DNA of 64,000 nt from Brevibacterium zhoupengii (GCF_021117425.1 NZ_CP088298.1:868001-932000); one strand, 5' to 3'; positions 1 through 14,620 are shown, numbered from the stretch's first letter. Translations and numbers: made by a program. The notes: generated from the letters alone by a model not told the origin.

Positions 1-366
1 TCCGTCACCGATGTCGACGACGCCGGCGTTCTCACCGATGCCCACGAGCAGGTGCTTCTTCATGTCTTCGGTGACCTTGTCACCGAACTTCGACAGGTGG
101 ACCTTGGAGGACTTGTAGGAGCAGTGCTCGGACCACATGACCGAGTACATCGCCAACTCCGCCGAGGTGGGGCGACGTCCCAGGATCTCGCGGATCTGCG
201 CGTATTCGTCGGCCTTCAATCCGAGGTCGGCATAGGGCTGATCGACGTCGGGATTCGCAGCAGCGAACTCGACGGTCTCCTTCACCTTTTTGGAAGTGGC
301 CTGATCGGTTTCGACCTGCTGGGATTCGACCTGCGTGGAATTCGCAGAGTTGAGGTTACTCGACAT
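1..366 (-). CDS. purL: Phosphoribosylformylglycinamidine synthase subunit PurL, N-terminal part
   Basis: The first 122 residues of PurL are here; the gene continues beyond base 1. PurL is the ATP-dependent synthetase subunit that converts FGAR to FGAM with ammonia supplied by PurQ, with PurS bridging the complex in the cytoplasm. The fragment carries the conserved block with [11 protein letters not shown] followed by [14 protein letters not shown], typical of small-type PurL. The ATG at 366-364 is preceded by an AAGAGGA ribosome site. purQ and purS lie 18.6 kb away on the same strand instead of directly upstream, separated by the rRNA operon and other genes. The identification is firm; the rest of the protein cannot be judged from this window. 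Confidence 0.95.
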   Translation of the reverse strand, partial: MSSNLNSANSTQVESQQVETDQATSKKVKETVEFAAANPDVDQPYADLGLKADEYAQIREILGRRPTSAELAMYSVMWSEHCSYKSSKVHLSKFGDKVTEDMKKHLLVGIGENAGVVDIGDG

Positions 367-524
367 GTCCTCTTAACGGCCCTTTCATACGACACGGCAT
401 CAGAGCCAATCTTAGCCGTGGTGCGGGGGAGGAGGGGAAGCCGGTCTCATTGATGAGCGGATTATGTGATCGAACCGACCAGTAGTCTGCGCCACATGCG
501 GGTACCGCCCAAGGTCTCGCCAAT

Positions 525-530
525 TAGAAT
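525..530 (+). promoter_or_regulatory. -10 box of a probable leaderless transcript for trhO
   Basis: TAGAAT ends 7 bases before the ATG at 538, which places the expected transcription start on the start codon itself. No ribosome-binding site is visible between box and start. No convincing -35 box was found. Confidence 0.5.
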
Positions 531-537
531 ATGGGCC

Positions 538-1449
538 ATGGCAACTCCCAAGATCGTCCTGTTCTACGTATTCACCCCTCTTGCCGACCCCGAAGCGGTC
601 AAACTGTGGCAGCACACGCTGGCCGAGAGTCTCGGTCTCAAGGGGCGCGTGATCGTGTCGAAGGACGGCATCAATGCCACCATCGGCGGAGACATCTTCG
701 ACGTCAAGAAGTATGTGCGGGCCACACGGTCCTACGAGCCGTTCAAGAAGGCCGACATCAAATGGTCCAACGGCGAAGGCGATGATTTCCCGCGGCTGAG
801 CGTCAAGGTCCGGCCCGAGCTCGTGACCTTCGGCACCGATGATGAGATCACGGTGACCGAAGCCGGTGTCGAGGGCGGTGGTGAACACCTCAAACCTGGC
901 GCCCTGCACAAACTCCTCGACGAACGCGGCGACGAGGTTGTCTTCTTTGACGGACGCAACGCGATGGAGGCCCAGATCGGGAAGTTCCGTGACGCGATCG
1001 TGCCGGAGACGGACACCACCAGAGACTTCATCGACGAGATCGAATCAGGCAAGTACGACGATCTCAAGGGCAAGCCGGTCGTCACCTACTGCACCGGCGG
1101 CATCCGCTGCGAGGTCTTGTCCGTGCTGATGAAGAACCGCGGCTTCGAAGAGGTCTACCAACTCGATGGCGGAATCGTCCGCTATGGAGAGACCTTCGGC
1201 AACACCGGGTACTGGGACGGGTCCCTCTACGTCTTCGACAAGCGCATGCACGTGGAGTTCGGCGACGGTGCCGAATCGATCGGTCACTGCGTCGCGTGTG
1301 AGAAGCCGACCCCGAACTTCGTCAACTGCGCGAACCTGGATTGTCGGCAGCAGTACCTGCGCTGCGATGACTGCACCGAGAAGAACCGTCAGCCCCACTG
1401 CTCCGACTGTGTGCAGGCAGGCATCCCCGCCGAGGTGACCGCCGGCTGA
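538..1449 (+). CDS. trhO: tRNA uridine(34) hydroxylase, rhodanese family (TrhO/YceA)
   Basis: This 303-residue protein matches the TrhO (YceA) family, which hydroxylates uridine 34 in the anticodon of certain tRNAs in the cytoplasm. It has the N-terminal UPF0176-type domain, a rhodanese domain with the active-site loop CTGGIRCE (Cys185), and a C-terminal cysteine cluster (HCVAC, CANLDC, RCDDC, HCSDC) typical of the family and probably metal binding. An upstream in-frame start at 466 is possible but would add a non-conserved tail. The ATG at 538 sits right after a -10-like TAGAAT and begins the conserved sequence. The gene converges with the epimerase gene ending at 1475. Confidence 0.93.
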   Translation: MATPKIVLFYVFTPLADPEAVKLWQHTLAESLGLKGRVIVSKDGINATIGGDIFDVKKYVRATRSYEPFKKADIKWSNGEGDDFPRLSVKVRPELVTFGTDDEITVTEAGVEGGGEHLKPGALHKLLDERGDEVVFFDGRNAMEAQIGKFRDAIVPETDTTRDFIDEIESGKYDDLKGKPVVTYCTGGIRCEVLSVLMKNRGFEEVYQLDGGIVRYGETFGNTGYWDGSLYVFDKRMHVEFGDGAESIGHCVACEKPTPNFVNCANLDCRQQYLRCDDCTEKNRQPHCSDCVQAGIPAEVTAG

Positions 1450-1474
1450 TCTGCCGGCGGAGTCGGTCGGGTGA

Positions 1475-2476
1475 TCACCGCAGCAGGCTCTTCGTCGCGG
1501 CCCGGATATCGGTCCATCTGAATTCGAACCCTGCTTCTTCCAGACGCTTCGGGTAGGCCCACCTGCTTTTGAGCACCAGTTCCGATTCCTGGCGCAGCAC
1601 CATCATTCCCAGCTCCAACAGCCAGCGCGGTGCCGGAATGCCGATCGGCATTCGTACGGCACGTCTCAGGGCCGCCATCAGTGTGGTGTTGTCCGAGATG
1701 CCAGGGCTCGAGACGTTGAGTGCCCCAGTCATCTCCTCATGGTCGTCGATGAACCGGATGGCGCGCACCACATTATCGATGTGCACCCAGCTGAACCGCT
1801 GCCTGCCGTGGCTGAGTTCGTGTCCGCGCCACACGCGTGGGCCTGAGGCGTTCGGGCCGATGCCGCGGTATCTCGTATGTCCGAACCACCGGCCTTCCAG
1901 CTGAGGGCCGCCGGCACCGAACCGGGCTGCGGTGGCGAGCATATTCAGCGCCGCACCATCGCCGAGCACGATCGCCATGCGCAACGCCACCCGTCTGGTG
2001 CTGGGCAGGTCGCCGCGGAAGAATTCGTGTTCCCACCCTTTGGCCACATCAACGGAGAAGCCCTCACCGATGTCACCGTCGTCTTCTGTCTGCGGTCGGT
2101 CCATGGCATGGCGGTAGATCGTGGCCGTGCTCGAGTTGATCCACAGCCGAGGTGGCGCCGAGGCGGCCCTGACCGCATCGTTGAGCGTGCGTGTGGTCAG
2201 CACCCGGGAGTCCCAGATGTCGCGGCGGTTGGAATCGGTGTACCTGCAGCCCACGCTGCGGCCGGCGAAGTTGATGAGCAGGTCGGCACCATCGATGGCG
2301 GCGGCAATCGCCTTCGGATCGTCCCATGAGACATGTGCGCCCGACGTTGAAGCCCGGCCGATGGTCCGAACCTGATAGCCCCAGGACTCAAGGGGCCCGA
2401 GGAGTGAAATGCCGATGAAGCCGGAGGCGCCGGCGATGACGGCCGTGGGTCGGGGAGGGGTCTCTTCCGCAGTCAT
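1475..2476 (-). CDS. TIGR01777-family NAD(P)-dependent epimerase/SDR protein
   Basis: The 333-residue protein is an extended short-chain dehydrogenase of the YfcH/SDR39U1 type. It shows the dinucleotide-binding motif GASGFIG at residues 16-22, the NFAGRSV segment and the WVHIDNVVRAIRF segment, and it ends with the C-terminal DUF1731-like region (PRWLLELGMMVLRQESELVLKSR). Substrates of this family are not known. The frame is open for a further 125 codons upstream, but that part is not conserved-looking. The chosen ATG is followed by a typical N-terminus, and a TACGGT box lies 6 bases before it, suggesting a leaderless mRNA. Confidence 0.88.
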   Translation of the reverse strand: MTAEETPPRPTAVIAGASGFIGISLLGPLESWGYQVRTIGRASTSGAHVSWDDPKAIAAAIDGADLLINFAGRSVGCRYTDSNRRDIWDSRVLTTRTLNDAVRAASAPPRLWINSSTATIYRHAMDRPQTEDDGDIGEGFSVDVAKGWEHEFFRGDLPSTRRVALRMAIVLGDGAALNMLATAARFGAGGPQLEGRWFGHTRYRGIGPNASGPRVWRGHELSHGRQRFSWVHIDNVVRAIRFIDDHEEMTGALNVSSPGISDNTTLMAALRRAVRMPIGIPAPRWLLELGMMVLRQESELVLKSRWAYPKRLEEAGFEFRWTDIRAATKSLLR

Positions 2477-2586
2477 GAAGCGACCGTAACACCGACGGAT
2501 GCGGGCAATGGCGCGGGTTCTGCCGGGCCCAATCGGGGTCGCGAGGTGCATGTGGTGGGCGTCACGATCAGATTTCCGGTTTCGAG

Positions 2587-2616
2587 TTGCACGCAGCGAC
2601 CGGCCTGGTCTAGAGT
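2587..2616 (+). promoter_or_regulatory. rRNA operon promoter
   Basis: TTGCAC at 2587-2592 and TAGAGT at 2611-2616 are separated by 18 bases and lie about 400 bases before 16S rRNA, the usual place for an actinobacterial rrn promoter. No second equally good promoter was seen. Confidence 0.6.
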
Positions 2617-2797
2617 TGTATCTCGTTGCCCCGCAGAAAACGAACTCTTCGAGAACAGTTTTCACCGGGTGTGACCAGCACAAACACAGTTTGATCTGGT
2701 TCACACGGAAACGTTGGTGGCAGCCAACATAAATTGAAACTGACACCCCCAGTGAACACGCCCAGATGATGGGTTGTGGTGATGGGTGAGTGTTTGT

Positions 2798-2815
2798 GGT
2801 TTGAGAATCCAATAG
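2798..2815 (+). promoter_or_regulatory. Leader antitermination-like box (boxA region), first copy
   Basis: GGTTTGAGAATCcaATAG in the leader recurs as GGTTTGAGAATCgtATAG in the 16S-23S spacer at 4825-4842. A TTTGAGAA box in the leader and spacer of actinobacterial rRNA operons is the known antitermination and processing signal. The repetition in the two expected places supports this reading. Confidence 0.6.
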
Positions 2816-2873
2816 CGTGTTTGTTTGAACAAATAGTGATGCCAGAAACATTATTTTTCTGGTAAGACAATCA

Positions 2874-2933
2874 CATGTTCACACATTTGTGGTCACCCTT
2901 CGCTGGGTGGTCACGCCAGCATGTGTGAACATG
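2874..2933 (+). repeat. 13-bp perfect inverted repeat in the rRNA leader
   Basis: CATGTTCACACAT (2874-2886) is exactly complementary to ATGTGTGAACATG (2921-2933), with further short pairing inside the loop (ACCC with GGGT). It is a stable leader hairpin, likely an RNase III or maturation element, about 80 bases before 16S rRNA. Confidence 0.7.
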
Positions 2934-3009
2934 AACATTTAGCTAGCCTCGGTCACCCCGTGATCGTTTGGTTGGCTGTCTTGCTGGGATTCATTCGTAA
3001 CATAATTTT

Positions 3010-8075
<5,066 letters not shown>

Positions 8076-8235
8076 ACCACAATCATTGGTTGGTGTGTGC
8101 GTGAGTAACGCTATGGGTTTGACGAGATATTTAATGAGTCATGTTGCATGATGGTGTTCGCGTTCGCTGTACGGTTCTTGGACCGCTACTACACTCTTGA
8201 GTCTTTGTGATTCGGGTGGTGGTGGTTTGTTGGTT

Positions 8236-8355
8236 TTGCGGTGGTGATAGTGGTGGGGAAACGCCCGGTTAACCGTTCCGATCCCGGTAGCTAAGCCCAT
8301 TCGCGCTGATGGTACTGCAACTTGGTGGTTGTGGGAGAGTAGGTGACTGCCGCAA
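8236..8355 (+). rRNA. rrf: 5S ribosomal RNA
   Basis: About 120 bases lie between the complementary ends TTGCGGTGG and CTGCCGCAA, with the 5S core CGCCCGGTTAACCGTTCCGA and the GATGGTACTGC/GGGAGAGTAGG region. It follows 23S by about 160 bases, completing a 16S-23S-5S order. Confidence 0.95.
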
Positions 8356-8369
8356 TATTCTTTGAGGTT

Positions 8370-8407
8370 GGCCATCCTGTCGTTGACAGGGTGGCCTTCC
8401 TGTTTTT
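8370..8407 (+). terminator. Intrinsic terminator of the rRNA operon
   Basis: GGCCATCCTGTC (8370-8381) pairs with GACAGGGTGGCC (8385-8396) through a 3-base loop with one G-U pair, followed by TTCCTGTTTTT. This is a standard Rho-independent terminator 15 bases after 5S rRNA. Confidence 0.92.
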
Positions 8408-8462
8408 GGTTGGGGGTCATTCCACATTTGTGGGGTGGCCCCTTCCCTGCATTCACAGGCGA

Positions 8463-9347
8463 ATGCATGACCTAAAGGCACGAGTGATCGCTGGTCGGAT
8501 CCTCTGGACCGGGCATTGGCTTCTGTGGGCCTGGCTTGCCGGCTACGTGCTCATCTTCGGTTGGTCGAAGGTGTTCCTCATGCAGATGGGGCGGGCCGAC
8601 TACGCTGATGCCTCGTCCAATACGGCGAGGTGAACCCCATGGGACCGCTATGGCGTTTCATAGCCTCCTCTCCGTTCGTGCAGGTCCTCCCAGGTCTCGC
8701 CGAAGTCGCCGCCGCTGCCTTCCTCCTGTTCCGACTCACAGCGTGGCTGCGCGCCCTCCTGGCCGCTGTCGACATGACTGTCGTGTCTGTGCTCAACCTG
8801 ACCTTCGACGTGCCCGTCAAGCAGCTCTCAGGCGTCATGGCGTTGGCAAGGATCATCCTCTTCATCCCCAACGTGCCTCGACTCTCTCGGTTCCTGGCGG
8901 GCAAACCCACGAGTTCGAGCGTGGCAGGGCGAATATTGAACCACCGCGTCTTCGTGGTGGTCACACGTTGGACCGGACCTCTGCTCGCATTCACAATGCT
9001 GCTCGGCTCCGGGGTCGCGATGGGCATGACGAGCGACTGGGGACAACTCGGTGAGCCGAGCGAGATCGCTGGCATCTACAGGGTCTCCCGGGACAGCCGT
9101 CCGGACTTCAGCGATTCTCAGCTCAGCCAGGCAGCCATTGGTCAACTGACGAAGGCTGGGACAGCAGCCGTCGGACTGCGATATGAGGACGAGGTGACTC
9201 TGAGCTACTCCACCGACGACTCCGGCGTCGTCAGACTCACTGGCCAGGGGCTGGATACAACTCTGACCCCTGATCCCTGGTCCGGAACGACGGTACCTCT
9301 TCGACCGCGACTTCAGTTGGGAACCGCGAGTGCCCATCAGCCGTTGA
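8463..9347 (+). pseudogene. DoxX-like membrane protein gene broken by two frameshifts
   Basis: Three reading-frame segments together resemble an actinobacterial DoxX-family integral membrane protein. Segment one starts at 8463 and encodes hydrophobic helices up to MGRADYADA. After a one-base loss near 8610 the frame that continues the family pattern reads LVQYGEVNPMG and runs through several membrane helices to about 9290. A second one-base loss near 9290-9315 moves the expected C-terminus (YLFDRDFSWEPRVPISR) into a third frame, ending at the TGA 9345-9347. Read without repair, the first frame stops at 8633 and the second would run deep into the antisense of the next gene. Sequencing error is the alternative to real decay. 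Homolog comparison is from memory. Confidence 0.72.
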
Positions 9348-9368
9348 TGGACACCCACCGTCCACGTA

Positions 9369-10508
9369 TCAACGTCCGAAGAGCTTCGAGAACAGCCCCT
9401 TCTTCTTTTTCGGTTCCTCGGGCTTGGTCTCTGCCTCTTGTGCCTGGCGATCGTCTTCCTGCGCTTCGTCTGCAGCGGAGGCGGCCGGCTGTGACTCGGG
9501 AGCCGTCGGCTGGGCCTCTCCGGTGTCAGGTGTGGGACCAGCGGAAGCCGAGTCTCGTTCGCCACCGGCACCCGCCTCGGCGGGCGATGGGGTTGGGGCG
9601 GTCTCTGGTGGTGTCTCGGTGGTGGACTCCGCCGGCGACTGGGCAGAGGCATTTTCCGCCGAGGTGGAAGCGGCCGTGCTCGTGTCAGCGGCAGCCGGTT
9701 CAGAGACCGGGCTCGGCTCTGCAGGAACCGGCTGTGCAGCGGGCTCCCCGGCAGGAGTTCCGACAGCCTCGGCGTCTGTCGTGGATATTCCGGTGGCCTG
9801 TGCGTACTGCTGCGCGGCCTCACCCTCGAGAGGTGCGCCCATCTCGCAATTGGAGATCCGGCGTTCCTCGTCAAAGGACAGATCAGCCGACCCATCGGCG
9901 AAGAGCAGACGCAGACCGCCCTCGGGTAGTTCCGCGGTGGGAATACCGCGCTTGCTGACATACGCCACGAGTGCGGCGCGATGATCAGTCACCGTCGTCT
10001 GCGTCAGTCCCTGCATGAGGGCCCGAACAGTCGTCTTGACCTGAGGCTCGGGGAGCGTGAGCTCGGGAGCATCGACAAGCAGCCACACAGTCGTACCCGC
10101 GCCGGCAGCGGCCGGATAGTGCGCCCACTTTCCGGTGGCTTCCTTCGCCGCCAGTGTCAGGCGCAGCGCCAACTCCTCGTCGAGTGGGAGCTCTTCTGTG
10201 ATCAGTTCGGCCACATCCTCAGTGGCACCGAACTTGCGGACCTCATGGGCGAGACTGACGACGGGTTCGGGGAATTCGTTGACATTGTCCCAACCCCACA
10301 GCCACGTGCTCTGCGCGCTCGACTCCGAACCAAGCAGATGCGGGCGACCTCGCAAGACGGTTCCCTCAGCTGAGGTGAAGGTCAGATGCGGATCAGAGGT
10401 GAAGTCGACCTCCCATTCGGCATCGGCGATGAGGGCGCCGAAGTGCGTCTGCATCTCGGTGGAGAAGAAGACGGCGCGATTGACGAGGTCCTGCAAAGTT
10501 GTGCTCAT
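9369..10508 (-). CDS. Hypothetical protein, DUF6882-like N-terminus with a Pro/Ala/Glu-rich tail
   Basis: The 379-residue soluble protein has a globular N-terminal part (about 1-230), including TWLWGWDN and KWAHYPAAAGAGTTVWLLVDAPE. This resembles the actinobacterial DUF6882-type proteins, although the family name is only a tentative match. Residues 240-360 are a low-complexity, Pro/Ala/Glu/Ser-rich acidic linker, and the protein ends with the basic tail KKKKGLFSKLFGR. No signal peptide or membrane segment is seen. A TAGTCT box lies 7 bases before the ATG, so the transcript may be leaderless. It converges on the DoxX pseudogene. The function is unknown. Confidence 0.8.
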   Translation of the reverse strand: MSTTLQDLVNRAVFFSTEMQTHFGALIADAEWEVDFTSDPHLTFTSAEGTVLRGRPHLLGSESSAQSTWLWGWDNVNEFPEPVVSLAHEVRKFGATEDVAELITEELPLDEELALRLTLAAKEATGKWAHYPAAAGAGTTVWLLVDAPELTLPEPQVKTTVRALMQGLTQTTVTDHRAALVAYVSKRGIPTAELPEGGLRLLFADGSADLSFDEERRISNCEMGAPLEGEAAQQYAQATGISTTDAEAVGTPAGEPAAQPVPAEPSPVSEPAAADTSTAASTSAENASAQSPAESTTETPPETAPTPSPAEAGAGGERDSASAGPTPDTGEAQPTAPESQPAASAADEAQEDDRQAQEAETKPEEPKKKKGLFSKLFGR

Positions 10509-10643
10509 GATTTCAAGACTAGAGGTGTCCGTGCGATTAGCGAGGAGGCACGCCCAGCCACCGGTGAGGTCGGACCTGGTTTCACCCGCTCATGTCAGTG
10601 CCGCGTGGTGAACTGTCAGCACAGAAGAAGCAAGCCAGATCTA

Positions 10644-10671
10644 TTGCTCGGAAGGGGAACGCATGTAAGAT
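10644..10671 (+). promoter_or_regulatory. Candidate promoter of the ABC exporter operon
   Basis: TTGCTC at 10644-10649 and TAAGAT at 10666-10671 have a 16-base spacer and lie about 65 bases before the GTG start of the first exporter gene. Confidence 0.45.
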
Positions 10672-10737
10672 GGTCTGTTGCGCTTTTGAAATACTCAACG
10701 CCTTTTCGCGAACCACTCATATCACTGGACTTCCACC

Positions 10738-12471
10738 GTGGCCCTATTACGCCTGTCCCTGAAATACGCCCGATCCTATTGGCTCTACATCGTCTTCGTC
10801 GTCGTCCTGCAATTGGCCGCGACCATCGCAGCCCTGTTCCTGCCGAGCCTGAACGCGCAGATCATCGACCAGGGTGTTGCCAAAGGCGATACCGACTTCA
10901 TCTGGTCGACCGGTATGACGATGATCATCGTCTGCCTCGTCCAGGTCGTCACCGCCGTCACTGCCATCTTCTTCGGTGCCCGCACCGGCATGGGAGTGGG
11001 GCGAGACCTACGCCGAGCCATCTACAGCAAGGTCGACGAACTCTCGACGCTGGAAGTCGGAAAGTTCGGCAGCGCCACCCTCATCACCCGCAACACCAAC
11101 GACGTCCAGCAGGTCCAGATGCTTGTGCTCATGACCCTGAACTTCATGGTCTCCACCCCGATCATGTGCATCGGCGGAATCATCATGGCTCTGCGCGAGG
11201 ACGTGGGACTGTCCTGGCTGGTGTGGGTGTCCGTGCCGGCGCTGTTCATCGTCGTCGGCATCCTCGTCTACCTGCTCATGCCGCTGTTCCGGCGGATGCA
11301 GGATCAGGTTGATGACATCAACGGTGTCCTCCGTGAACAGATCACCGGCATCAGGGTCGTCCGCGCGTTCGTGCGCGAACCCTTCGAAGCCGACCGCTAC
11401 GCCGACGCCAACCGGGCACTGACGCTGACCTCAGTCAAGGTCGGCAACCTCTTCGTGCTCATGTTCCCTGCGATCATGATGATCCTTCACTTGGCGACGG
11501 CCGCCGTGCTGTGGTTCGGTGGCCACCGCGTCGACGCAGGCCAGATGGAAGTCGGATCGCTCACAGCCTTCCTGCAGTACCTCCTGCAGATCCTCGTGGC
11601 CGTCATGATGGGTGTGTTCATGATGATGATGATTCCCCGCGCCGTCGTCTGCGCTGAGCGCATCTCCGAGGTCCTCGACTCCACCTCGTCCATGACCATT
11701 CCACAGGGCGTCGACGAACTCCCTCGCCGAGGTGAGCTCGAGTTCCGCAATGTCACCTTCGGCTATCCCGGGGCTGAGGTTCCCGTCCTCGAGAACCTCA
11801 GCTTCACCGCTCGACCGGGCACGACGACTGCGATCATCGGTGCCACAGGTGCCGGCAAGTCCACCATCGTCAACCTCATTCCTCGTCTCCTCGATCCGCA
11901 GTCGGGTGAGGTGCTCATCGACGGTGTCCCCGTCAGTGCATTCAACCGGCACCAGCTGGCACAGCTAGTGGGTCTGGTGCCGCAGAAGCCGTATCTGTTC
12001 TCCGGCACGATCGCCTCCAACCTCCGGTTCGGAAACGAGTTCGCCGATGACTCGGAACTGTGGGAAGCACTGACCACGGCCCAAGCCGAGGACTTCGTCA
12101 CCGACAAGACCGATCAGCTCGAGGCGGGTGTCGCCCAGGGCGGCACCAACTTCTCCGGCGGACAGCGGCAGCGGCTCTGCATTGCCAGAGCCCTGGCTGC
12201 GAAGCCGAAGATCTTCGTCTTCGACGACTCGTTCTCTGCCCTCGACGTCGCCACCGACGCCCGACTGCGCAGCGCCTTAGACGACACCACCGGTGATTCG
12301 ACGGTGGTGGTCGTGGCTCAACGTGTCTCAACGATTCGAGACGCCGACCAGATCATCGTCCTCGACGAGGGCAAGATCGTCGGTCGGGGAACACACGAGG
12401 AACTCGTCGACGCAAACGAGACCTACCAGGAGATCGTCGAATCCCAGCTGGCCACCGAAGGGGTGAACTGA
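10738..12471 (+). CDS. ABC exporter half-transporter, subunit 1 (degenerate Walker B)
   Basis: The 577-residue protein joins a six-helix type I exporter membrane domain (about 1-310) to a nucleotide-binding domain. Walker A GATGAGKST is at about 368-376, the signature FSGGQ at 472-476 and Walker B IFVFDD at 492-497. The position normally held by the catalytic glutamate is Asp497, so this subunit's own ATP site is probably weak. It is followed one base later by a second half-transporter with complementary features, making an obligate heterodimer likely. The substrate is unknown; drugs or lipids are typical for relatives. It starts with GTG at 10738 with no clear ribosome site. Confidence 0.92.
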   Translation: MALLRLSLKYARSYWLYIVFVVVLQLAATIAALFLPSLNAQIIDQGVAKGDTDFIWSTGMTMIIVCLVQVVTAVTAIFFGARTGMGVGRDLRRAIYSKVDELSTLEVGKFGSATLITRNTNDVQQVQMLVLMTLNFMVSTPIMCIGGIIMALREDVGLSWLVWVSVPALFIVVGILVYLLMPLFRRMQDQVDDINGVLREQITGIRVVRAFVREPFEADRYADANRALTLTSVKVGNLFVLMFPAIMMILHLATAAVLWFGGHRVDAGQMEVGSLTAFLQYLLQILVAVMMGVFMMMMIPRAVVCAERISEVLDSTSSMTIPQGVDELPRRGELEFRNVTFGYPGAEVPVLENLSFTARPGTTTAIIGATGAGKSTIVNLIPRLLDPQSGEVLIDGVPVSAFNRHQLAQLVGLVPQKPYLFSGTIASNLRFGNEFADDSELWEALTTAQAEDFVTDKTDQLEAGVAQGGTNFSGGQRQRLCIARALAAKPKIFVFDDSFSALDVATDARLRSALDDTTGDSTVVVVAQRVSTIRDADQIIVLDEGKIVGRGTHEELVDANETYQEIVESQLATEGVN

Positions 12472-12472
12472 C

Positions 12473-14620
12473 ATGGCGAACAAGGAAACGACCACCTCGA
12501 CGACATCTTCCACCTCAGCGGCGGCAGTCGAACCCGATACGACGCAGACCAGCGAAGAGGAGTACCTGCCCCAGGGCGATGACGGGGACATGTTCAGCGA
12601 CACCCCAGCCCGGAAGGCCAAGCACTTCTGGCCCTCGGTCAAACGACTCTTCGGGCTGATGGCCACGGAGAAGCTCGGCCTCATCAACGTCGTGGCGCTC
12701 GTCATCGGCTCGGTCATCCTCACCGTCATCGCTCCGAAGGTGCTGGGCAAGGCCATGGACATCGTCTATTCCGGTGTCATCGGTTCACAGCTGCCAGCGG
12801 GAGCCGACATCGACGACATCATCGCCGGTGCCCGCGCCGAAGGCAGAGACGACTTCGCCAACATGCTCGCCACCGCAGAGGTCGTTCCCGGACAGGGCAT
12901 CGACTTCAACGCGCTGGGCCAGATCATCATCATCGTCCTCCTCATGTACCTCGTGGCCTCGATGCTCATGTGGGCGCAGGGCTACATCCTCAACGCCCTC
13001 GTCATGCGGGTCGTCTACCGGCTGCGCGAAGACATCGAACGCACCATCAACAAACTCCCATTGCGATACTTCGACACCAGGCAGCGCGGTGATGTGATGT
13101 CGCGGGTGACCAACGACGTCGACAACATCCAGCAGGCACTGCAGCAGGCGTTCTCTCAGCTCGTCCAATCGGCGCTGACCATTGTGGGAATCGGCGTGAT
13201 GATGTTCATCGTGTCCTGGCAGCTGGCGCTGCTGGCACTCATCGCGCTTCCGTTGTCCGCGGTCATCGCCGGAGTCATCGGCACCCGGTCGCAGAAGATG
13301 TTCAAGGCGCAGTGGAAACACACGGGCGAAGTCAACGGACACGTCGAGGAATCGTTCTCCGGCCTCGACGTGGTCCGTGCCTTCGGCCGTGACGAGGTCA
13401 TGCTCGAAGAGTTCGACCGTCGCAACGAGTCCCTGTACCAAGCCTCGGCGGGTGCGCAGTTCGTGTCGGGCATGATCATGCCCGCGATGCAGTTCGTGTC
13501 CTACCTCAGCTATGTCCTCATCGCCGTCGCCGGTGGTCTCAAGGTGGCCTCGGGACAGATGACATTGGGTGACGCGACCGCGTTCATCCAGTACTCCCGT
13601 GAGTTCTCCCAGCCGATCTCGGAGATGGCAGGCGTGGCGAACATGCTGCAGTCCGGCGTCGCCTCGGCGGAGAGGACCTTCGAACTCCTTGATGCTGAGG
13701 AGGAAGAGCCCGACGACGCCCAGGAGACGCTGCCGCAGCGCACACCTGGCCGGGTCGAGTTCTCCGAGGTCAGCTTCCGCTACACCGAGGACACTCCACT
13801 CATCGAAAAGGTTTCGTTCACGGCCGAGCCCGGTCACACGGTGGCCATCGTCGGACCGACAGGGGCAGGCAAGACCACTCTGGTCAACCTCGTGATGCGC
13901 TTCTACGAGATCACCGGTGGTCACATCTACCTCGATGGCATCGATACCCAGGACCTGACCCGAGCCGACCTGCGATCCCACGTGGGCATGGTGCTCCAGG
14001 ACGCATGGCTGTTCGAGGGCACCATCCGAGACAACATCCGGTACGGCAGACTCGATGCCACCGACGACGAGGTCATGGCCGCGGCTCAGGCCACCATGGT
14101 CGATCGCTTCGTGCGACAGCTGCCCGAGGGCTACGACACGGTCATCGACTCCGACGGTGGCAGCGTCTCCGCCGGTGAACGTCAGCTCATCACCATTGCG
14201 CGTGCCTTCCTCGCCGACCCGTCGCTGCTCATCCTCGATGAGGCGACCTCTTCGGTCGACACCCGCACCGAGGTGCTTGTCCAGCAGGCCATGGCCGCGC
14301 TGCGAACGGACCGGACATCGTTCGTCATCGCTCACCGCCTCTCGACGATCCGCGACGCCCACACCATTCTGGTGATGGAGGACGGAGCCATCGTCGAACA
14401 CGGCAATCATGAGGAGCTGTTGGCTGCCGAGGGCGCGTACTACCGCCTCTACATGTCGCAGTTCCGCGGCGAAGATGCGGAGGAGCAATTCACCGCCGAG
14501 GTGCTTGCCGAGGCCGACACCGGAATCGTCGTCGACGATCACACCGGCACGGATGTCGTCGACGACACCGGTGACGTTGATGGCGCTGGTGACGCCATCG
14601 GTGCTGCCACCGAAACCTGA
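12473..14620 (+). CDS. ABC exporter half-transporter, subunit 2 (catalytic glutamate present)
   Basis: The 715-residue partner subunit has an acidic N-terminal extension of about 55 residues, a six-helix membrane domain, and a nucleotide-binding domain with Walker A GPTGAGKTT (about 461-469) and Walker B LLILDE with Glu590. Its signature is SAGER in place of SGGQ. Pairing its Walker motifs with the SGGQ of subunit 1 gives one good ATP site and one degenerate site, the pattern of known heterodimeric exporters. After the ATPase domain comes an unusual acidic tail of about 90 residues rich in Asp and Thr. The ATG lies one base after the subunit 1 stop, so the two are cotranscribed. Confidence 0.92.
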   Translation: MANKETTTSTTSSTSAAAVEPDTTQTSEEEYLPQGDDGDMFSDTPARKAKHFWPSVKRLFGLMATEKLGLINVVALVIGSVILTVIAPKVLGKAMDIVYSGVIGSQLPAGADIDDIIAGARAEGRDDFANMLATAEVVPGQGIDFNALGQIIIIVLLMYLVASMLMWAQGYILNALVMRVVYRLREDIERTINKLPLRYFDTRQRGDVMSRVTNDVDNIQQALQQAFSQLVQSALTIVGIGVMMFIVSWQLALLALIALPLSAVIAGVIGTRSQKMFKAQWKHTGEVNGHVEESFSGLDVVRAFGRDEVMLEEFDRRNESLYQASAGAQFVSGMIMPAMQFVSYLSYVLIAVAGGLKVASGQMTLGDATAFIQYSREFSQPISEMAGVANMLQSGVASAERTFELLDAEEEEPDDAQETLPQRTPGRVEFSEVSFRYTEDTPLIEKVSFTAEPGHTVAIVGPTGAGKTTLVNLVMRFYEITGGHIYLDGIDTQDLTRADLRSHVGMVLQDAWLFEGTIRDNIRYGRLDATDDEVMAAAQATMVDRFVRQLPEGYDTVIDSDGGSVSAGERQLITIARAFLADPSLLILDEATSSVDTRTEVLVQQAMAALRTDRTSFVIAHRLSTIRDAHTILVMEDGAIVEHGNHEELLAAEGAYYRLYMSQFRGEDAEEQFTAEVLAEADTGIVVDDHTGTDVVDDTGDVDGAGDAIGAATET

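Larger units (their letters stand above)
2477..3009 (+). other. Gene-free upstream and leader region of the rRNA operon
   Basis: No protein gene is supported here. The stretch holds the epimerase upstream region, the rRNA promoter at 2587-2616, a transcribed leader with an antitermination-like box at 2798-2815, a 13-bp inverted repeat at 2874-2933 and the AT-rich run just before 16S rRNA. Confidence 0.8.

Noticed and set aside
2477..2851. N-terminal extension of the epimerase to 2851
   Set aside because: The extra 125 codons lack conserved sequence and overlap the rRNA promoter region; the Rossmann start fits the ATG at 2476.
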